Part shown: one piece after another, positions 6,362-9,147 of the stretch | Position numbering within the stretch: the stretch's first letter is position 1 | How the letters are laid out: each line of letters begins with the position of its first letter | Assembly (NCBI GenBank): GCA_964607755.1 | Contig: CAZSMC010000112.1 | Span: 1 to 9,147 of the forward strand | Length of the DNA stretch: 9,147 nt | Direction: 5' to 3' | From: CAZSMC01 sp964607755 | GTDB taxonomy: Bacteria; Zhuqueibacterota; Zhuqueibacteria; Residuimicrobiales; Krinioviventaceae | The notes under the pieces: model-generated | What the model was told of the DNA's origin: nothing | Databases searched by the model: none | The model's input: only the letters and a program-made list of their open reading frames with translations | Made by a program: the position numbers and the translations under genes

Positions 6362-6404
6362 TTTCTGGGAAAGGGTGATTCTCGAATCTTCTTTACCCAA
6401 GAAA
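6362..6404 (+). ncRNA. Imperfect RNA hairpin directly after rplS, unknown role
   Basis: The 3' leader after rplS can fold into one long stem. TTTCT (6362-6366) pairs with AGAAA (6400-6404), GGG (6367-6369) with CCC (6396-6398), AAAG (6370-6373) with CTTT (6391-6394), two G-U pairs follow, then GATT (6377-6380) with AATC (6385-6388) closes a CTCG tetraloop. Single-base bulges interrupt it. It starts five bases after the rplS stop and is not followed by a T-run, so it is distinct from the true terminator 22 bases downstream. It may stabilise the mRNA 3' end, be an RNase site, or be a protein-binding element. Confidence 0.5.
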
Positions 6405-6426
6405 GAGGTATTTAATTATTCCAGGA

Positions 6427-6454
6427 ACCGGTATTAAAAATACCGGTCTTTTTT
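6427..6454 (+). terminator. Intrinsic terminator of the ffh-rplS operon
   Basis: A perfect 8-bp stem, ACCGGTAT (6427-6434) with ATACCGGT (6440-6447), encloses a five-base TAAAA loop and is followed by C and six T residues (6449-6454). This is a textbook Rho-independent terminator, about 70 bases after the rplS stop. Confidence 0.9.
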
Positions 6455-6486
6455 ATGCTAAAAATATGAATGTTATTCAAAAATAG

Positions 6487-6516
6487 TTGCCTTTTAATAA
6501 AAAAATGATAGATTTG
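6487..6516 (+). promoter_or_regulatory. Promoter for the acyl-CoA synthetase gene, with Bacteroidetes-like TAnnTTTG box
   Basis: TTGCCT (6487-6492) is followed after 16 bases by TAGATT (6509-6514), which reads as a sigma70-like promoter. The same downstream box continues as TAGATTTG (6509-6516), an exact match to the TAnnTTTG -7 element known from Bacteroidetes, with TTG about 19 bases before it. It lies between the operon terminator and the acyl-CoA synthetase start, leaving a leader of roughly 50 bases. Confidence 0.5.
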
Positions 6517-6567
6517 TAGTGTCAAGTATTTGAATAGCATTTATAAATCAGGTGAAAGGAGTTTAAA

Positions 6568-8238
6568 ATGGCAGATGATGAAATGAAAACGATGTTAGAT
6601 CTATTTTTGTACCGGGTACGTCAAAATCCGGAAAGAACGACGCTCTCGTTTGTCGGGGAAGAAGGATTTACCCGTCGCCAGACAGAAGAACATGTGGCTG
6701 CTTTTTCAGAGTATCTTCGGGAACAGGGGATAAAAAAAGGGGATAAAGTTGCGCTTCTCAGTGAAAACAGTCCACAATGGGGCATTGCTTATCTTGCCGT
6801 TTGTACAATGGGGGCTATTATTGTGCCTATTCTGCCAGATTTTCACAAATCCGAAGTGCACCACATTTTACGAAATTGCGGTTCAAAAATTCTGTGTATG
6901 TCTTCCAGCCTGTTCCATAAAGTCGAAGAGGTTGAATTTAAAGAAATTAAAAAGATTATTTTTATTGACAGCAACGAACGCCAGCATAAAGCTCACGAAA
7001 CAGAGTCATTAAATGACATCATTACAAATGAGCGGATAGAAAAGGGTAAAAAAGCCTTTGAAAAAGTCGAAATCGACGAAGACGATCTTTTAGAAATTCT
7101 GTACACGTCCGGAACGACCGGTCACTCCAAAGGTGTGATGCTTACGCATAAAAATATCGTGTCCAACATTTTCTCTGTGCTCAAAGTGATTGATATCAAT
7201 GAAAACGACCGTCTGCTTTCCTTGCTACCCCTGGCGCATTCTTACGAGTGTTCCATGGGATTTTTAGCGGCATTTTACACTGGCGCAAAAATCGATTACA
7301 TCAAAGGACTGCCCACAGCTCCTACTGTGTTATCTGCAGTGGCTCAGGTGAAACCAACGATTATCCTTTCTGTCCCGCTTATTATGGACAAGATTTATAA
7401 AAAGAAAGTTATACCTCAAATCAATGCCAAGTTTTACTCCAAAGCGATGTATAACGTGAAATCCACTAAAAAGCTTGTTCATCGCATTGCCGGTAAAAAG
7501 CTGTTTGAATCGTTTGGCGGTGAACTAAAGGTGATGGTATTCGGCGGAGCAGCCATGCCGCCGGATGTAGAGGATTTTCTGATTGAAGGCAATTTCCCGT
7601 TCGTCTGTGGTTACGGATTGTCAGAAACTGCTCCGGTGTTGTGTGCCAGCCCGATCGGGAAGCATAAGGCCAGATCAGCGGGAAAATTTATCCCCGGCGT
7701 AGAATACAAAATTGATGATGGAGACCCCGATACCGGTGTGGGTGAGATCCTGGTCAAGGGGCCTAATGTGATGAAAGGCTATTACAAAAACGAAGAGGAA
7801 ACCGAAAAAACATTTACCGAGGATGGATGGCTCATTACCGGTGACAGAGGTTATGCTGATGAGGAAGACTATCTGTTCATAAAAGGACGTTCAAAAAATC
7901 TGATCGTCGGTCCGAGCGGCGAGAATATCTATCCGGAAGAAATCGAATTCCATCTGTCTCAGAATCCTTTTGTCCTTGAAAGCCTGGTTTTTGAAAAAGA
8001 CGGTCGGATTGTGGCACGGGTTTTTCTGGACTATGAAAAGATCGACCAGGAATATTCCACCTCAACGTCCGATGAATCCAAGGCATCGCGTCGCGTGCAG
8101 AAAATCCTGTTCGAGTTGCGGGAAGAGGTGAATTCTAAATTGGCTTCGTATTCACGGATTCATAAAATTATCGAACAACCGGAAGAATTTGTCAAAACCC
8201 CGACCAAGAAAATAAAACGTTACTTGTACACGTCATAA
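6568..8238 (+). CDS. Long-chain fatty-acid-CoA ligase (AMP-binding acyl-CoA synthetase)
   Basis: This enzyme of the adenylate-forming ANL superfamily activates a fatty acid with ATP to an acyl-AMP and transfers it to coenzyme A. The 556 residues hold the core motifs in order: YTSGTTGHSKGVMLTHKN from residue 179 (P-loop-like A3), GYGLSETAP at 348-356 (A5), TGDRGYADEEDYLFIKGR from 424 (the A7 Asp and hinge region), and GPSGENIYPEEIE (A8). The C-terminal TPTKKIKRYLY has the A10 lysine at about 548. The pattern resembles FadD/FAA1-type long-chain enzymes more than acetyl-CoA synthetase, but chain length cannot be read from sequence. No signal peptide or clear membrane helix is seen; such enzymes act at the inner face of the membrane. 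AAAGGAG at 6555-6561, six bases before the ATG, fixes the start. It has its own promoter and terminator, so it is a single-gene unit. Confidence 0.93.
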   Translation: MADDEMKTMLDLFLYRVRQNPERTTLSFVGEEGFTRRQTEEHVAAFSEYLREQGIKKGDKVALLSENSPQWGIAYLAVCTMGAIIVPILPDFHKSEVHHILRNCGSKILCMSSSLFHKVEEVEFKEIKKIIFIDSNERQHKAHETESLNDIITNERIEKGKKAFEKVEIDEDDLLEILYTSGTTGHSKGVMLTHKNIVSNIFSVLKVIDINENDRLLSLLPLAHSYECSMGFLAAFYTGAKIDYIKGLPTAPTVLSAVAQVKPTIILSVPLIMDKIYKKKVIPQINAKFYSKAMYNVKSTKKLVHRIAGKKLFESFGGELKVMVFGGAAMPPDVEDFLIEGNFPFVCGYGLSETAPVLCASPIGKHKARSAGKFIPGVEYKIDDGDPDTGVGEILVKGPNVMKGYYKNEEETEKTFTEDGWLITGDRGYADEEDYLFIKGRSKNLIVGPSGENIYPEEIEFHLSQNPFVLESLVFEKDGRIVARVFLDYEKIDQEYSTSTSDESKASRRVQKILFELREEVNSKLASYSRIHKIIEQPEEFVKTPTKKIKRYLYTS

Positions 8239-8246
8239 ATGTTATT

Positions 8247-8291
8247 AAAAAGCAAATGGATAGGACCTTTTTTCTTATCCATTTGCTTTTT
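8247..8291. terminator. Bidirectional intrinsic terminator between convergent genes
   Basis: AAAAAGCAAATGGATA (8247-8262) is perfectly complementary to TATCCATTTGCTTTTT (8276-8291), a 16-bp stem with a 13-base loop. The A-rich start and T-rich end let it work as an A/U-tailed terminator on both strands. It serves the acyl-CoA synthetase gene, whose stop is at 8236-8238, and the minus-strand gene that ends at 8306. Confidence 0.85.
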
Positions 8292-8305
8292 CCACTCACA
8301 GAAAA

Positions 8306-8731
8306 TTAATGGTTCTGCACCAGCGTTCTGGAACCGTCCTCAAAAGTCACCAATATCTTTGAAGGATCAATAACTTCAGTCACCACGCCTTCGCCAAACT
8401 GCTCATGATCGAGTACGTCATAAACCTCAAACGAAGCGTCCATCTTGTATTCCTTGACATTCTCTGTATCCGCTTTACCCATCATGCGCGACCAGCGTCG
8501 TTGTTCTTTGGTTTTTTTCTTCTTACCGGTAGAAGTTGTTTTCGCTTTTGCTTTCGTTGTCTTTTCTTTACCGGGTTTGCGATAACGATGTGAACTCGTA
8601 CAGCTCTTACACATAACTTTGGTTACTTTGCCGTTTTTAAGCGCTTCGACAACGTGCACAGTCGGCGATTTGCATTTATTGCACATCGCCTCTATTTCAT
8701 CGCCGATATCATAACTTTTTTTAGTAGCCAT
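8306..8731 (-). CDS. Zinc-ribbon protein with basic linker and CarD/Tudor-like C-terminal domain
   Basis: This 141-residue protein has two parts. The N-terminal part has CNKC at 17-20 and CKSC at 41-44 followed by SSHRYR, a four-cysteine zinc ribbon. Residues 51-82 are a Lys/Arg/Thr/Ser-rich linker that could bind nucleic acid. The C-terminal part, about 101-141, reads YDVLDHEQFGEGVVTEVI, then ILVTFEDGSRTLVQ. This matches the small beta-barrel seen at the end of UvrD/PcrA helicases and in CarD-type RNA polymerase-binding proteins, with its H-x2-FG-x-G-x-V signature. Similar unnamed proteins occur in deltaproteobacteria and related groups, as far as I recall. A role in transcription or repair through RNA polymerase or DNA contact is inference. 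The start is the second ATG (8729-8731): AAGGA lies seven bases before it, but only one or two bases before the first ATG (8735-8737). It is convergent with the acyl-CoA synthetase gene. Confidence 0.82.
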   Translation of the reverse strand: MATKKSYDIGDEIEAMCNKCKSPTVHVVEALKNGKVTKVMCKSCTSSHRYRKPGKEKTTKAKAKTTSTGKKKKTKEQRRWSRMMGKADTENVKEYKMDASFEVYDVLDHEQFGEGVVTEVIDPSKILVTFEDGSRTLVQNH

Positions 8732-8737
8732 AAACAT

Positions 8738-9147
8738 ATCCTTTAATTATTTGTTCACATGTATATACTTAATTTTAAAAAAAATATTGAATAAATCAAG
8801 TATTGATTTTTTGGGGACGAAACGATAAACCTCAACTACGCTCACAGTAAAAGATCAATGCGCACATCCTAACTGATATGAAAACGAATGAATGGTAAAG
8901 GGGACCAGTGTGTATCATGACAGGTAATTGTTGGGCAGGGCTCAGCCTGCACTATATGTGTAGACTTGCTTTTTTCTAACAAATTCTAAAACCGGATAAA
9001 CCGGATCTAACAAGTTTAAAATAATATACACGCTGTAAAAGATCACTGATGGGAGAAAATCTTTGCAACATTACAAAAAAGTGGGCTAAAGTCACCAGGG
9101 CTGAGGCCAACCTCGCGTTCGCACGTCGACCTTTGCTGCTGTCAGGT
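8738..9147. other. Non-coding stretch at window end with short repeats and a GC-rich edge
   Basis: These 410 bases hold no confident gene. The part next to the zinc-ribbon gene is very AT-rich and should contain its minus-strand promoter; TTGATT and TAAAAT spaced 16 bases apart are a weak candidate. Further on are a small GC-rich hairpin (8935-8950), a perfect tandem duplication of AAACCGGAT (8989-8997, 8998-9006) flanked by two copies of TCTAACAA, and two copies of GTAAAAGATCAnTG (8847-8860, 9035-9048). From 9049 a frame starting MGENLCNITKKWAKVTRA stays open to the window edge, 33 codons, without a visible ribosome-binding site. The last 65 bases are distinctly richer in GC. No tRNA or tmRNA pattern was recognised. 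Confidence 0.5.
8935..8950. repeat. Short GC-rich extragenic palindrome
   Basis: GCAGG (8935-8939) pairs with CCTGC (8946-8950) around GCTCAG, within TTGGGCAGGGCTCAGCCTGC. It is surrounded by AT-rich sequence. Its look recalls the GGGC-CTCAG-GCCC hairpins found in extragenic repeats and small transposon-derived elements, but only one copy is visible here. Confidence 0.35.

Noticed and set aside
8975..9020. Integron attC-like site suggested by ATCTAAC and TCTAACAA repeats
   Set aside because: No matching GTTRRRY partner at a proper distance, no paired inner arms, and no integron gene cassette nearby.
1..9147. CRISPR array, insertion sequence, prophage, toxin-antitoxin or defence system
   Set aside because: No regular spaced repeats, transposase, integrase, nuclease pairs or other hallmark genes were seen; the genes are mostly core functions.

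Overview
The window is an ordinary bacterial chromosomal segment of moderate GC, with dense genes and AT-rich gaps. The organism cannot be named. Several traits hint at the Fibrobacteres-Chlorobi-Bacteroidetes (FCB) group or a neighbouring candidate phylum: TrmD carries the CGHYKGVDQR variant seen in Bacteroidetes-type enzymes, ribosomal protein bS16 has a long acidic tail, no KH-domain gene lies between rpsP and rimM, several genes lack a Shine-Dalgarno (SD) sequence, and one promoter has a TAnnTTTG box. This placement is inference.

Region 1 (about 88-2291): a classical short-chain dehydrogenase/reductase (SDR) is followed after 4 bases by an AIR-synthase/HypE-like ATP-binding protein, probably cotranscribed. 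After a 175-base gap with a good sigma70-type promoter comes a small thioredoxin-like [2Fe-2S] protein.

Region 2 (2292-2740): a gap with a long imperfect inverted repeat and, on the minus strand, a convincing 44-residue single-pass membrane protein at 2374-2508.

Region 3 (2741-6454): a translation and protein-targeting operon, ffh - rpsP - rimM - trmD - rplS, with gaps of 14-22 bases. It covers the SRP GTPase, ribosomal protein bS16, a 30S maturation factor, the tRNA m1G37 methyltransferase and ribosomal protein bL19. It ends in a 43-base RNA hairpin and then a strong intrinsic terminator. bS16 carries three 48-bp tandem repeats in its acidic tail.

Region 4 (6487-8291): a single-gene unit for a long-chain acyl-CoA synthetase, with its own promoter and a perfect 16-bp inverted-repeat terminator shared with the converging gene.

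Region 5 (8306-9147): a minus-strand two-domain protein (zinc ribbon, basic linker, Tudor/CarD-like end), then about 410 bases without a clear gene. That stretch holds short repeats, a small GC-rich hairpin and a GC-rich edge with a possible partial reading frame.

I found no mobile element, CRISPR array, tRNA, rRNA, defence island or biosynthetic cluster. The less-described items are the small membrane protein, the zinc-ribbon/Tudor-like protein, the bS16 repeats and the hairpin after rplS.
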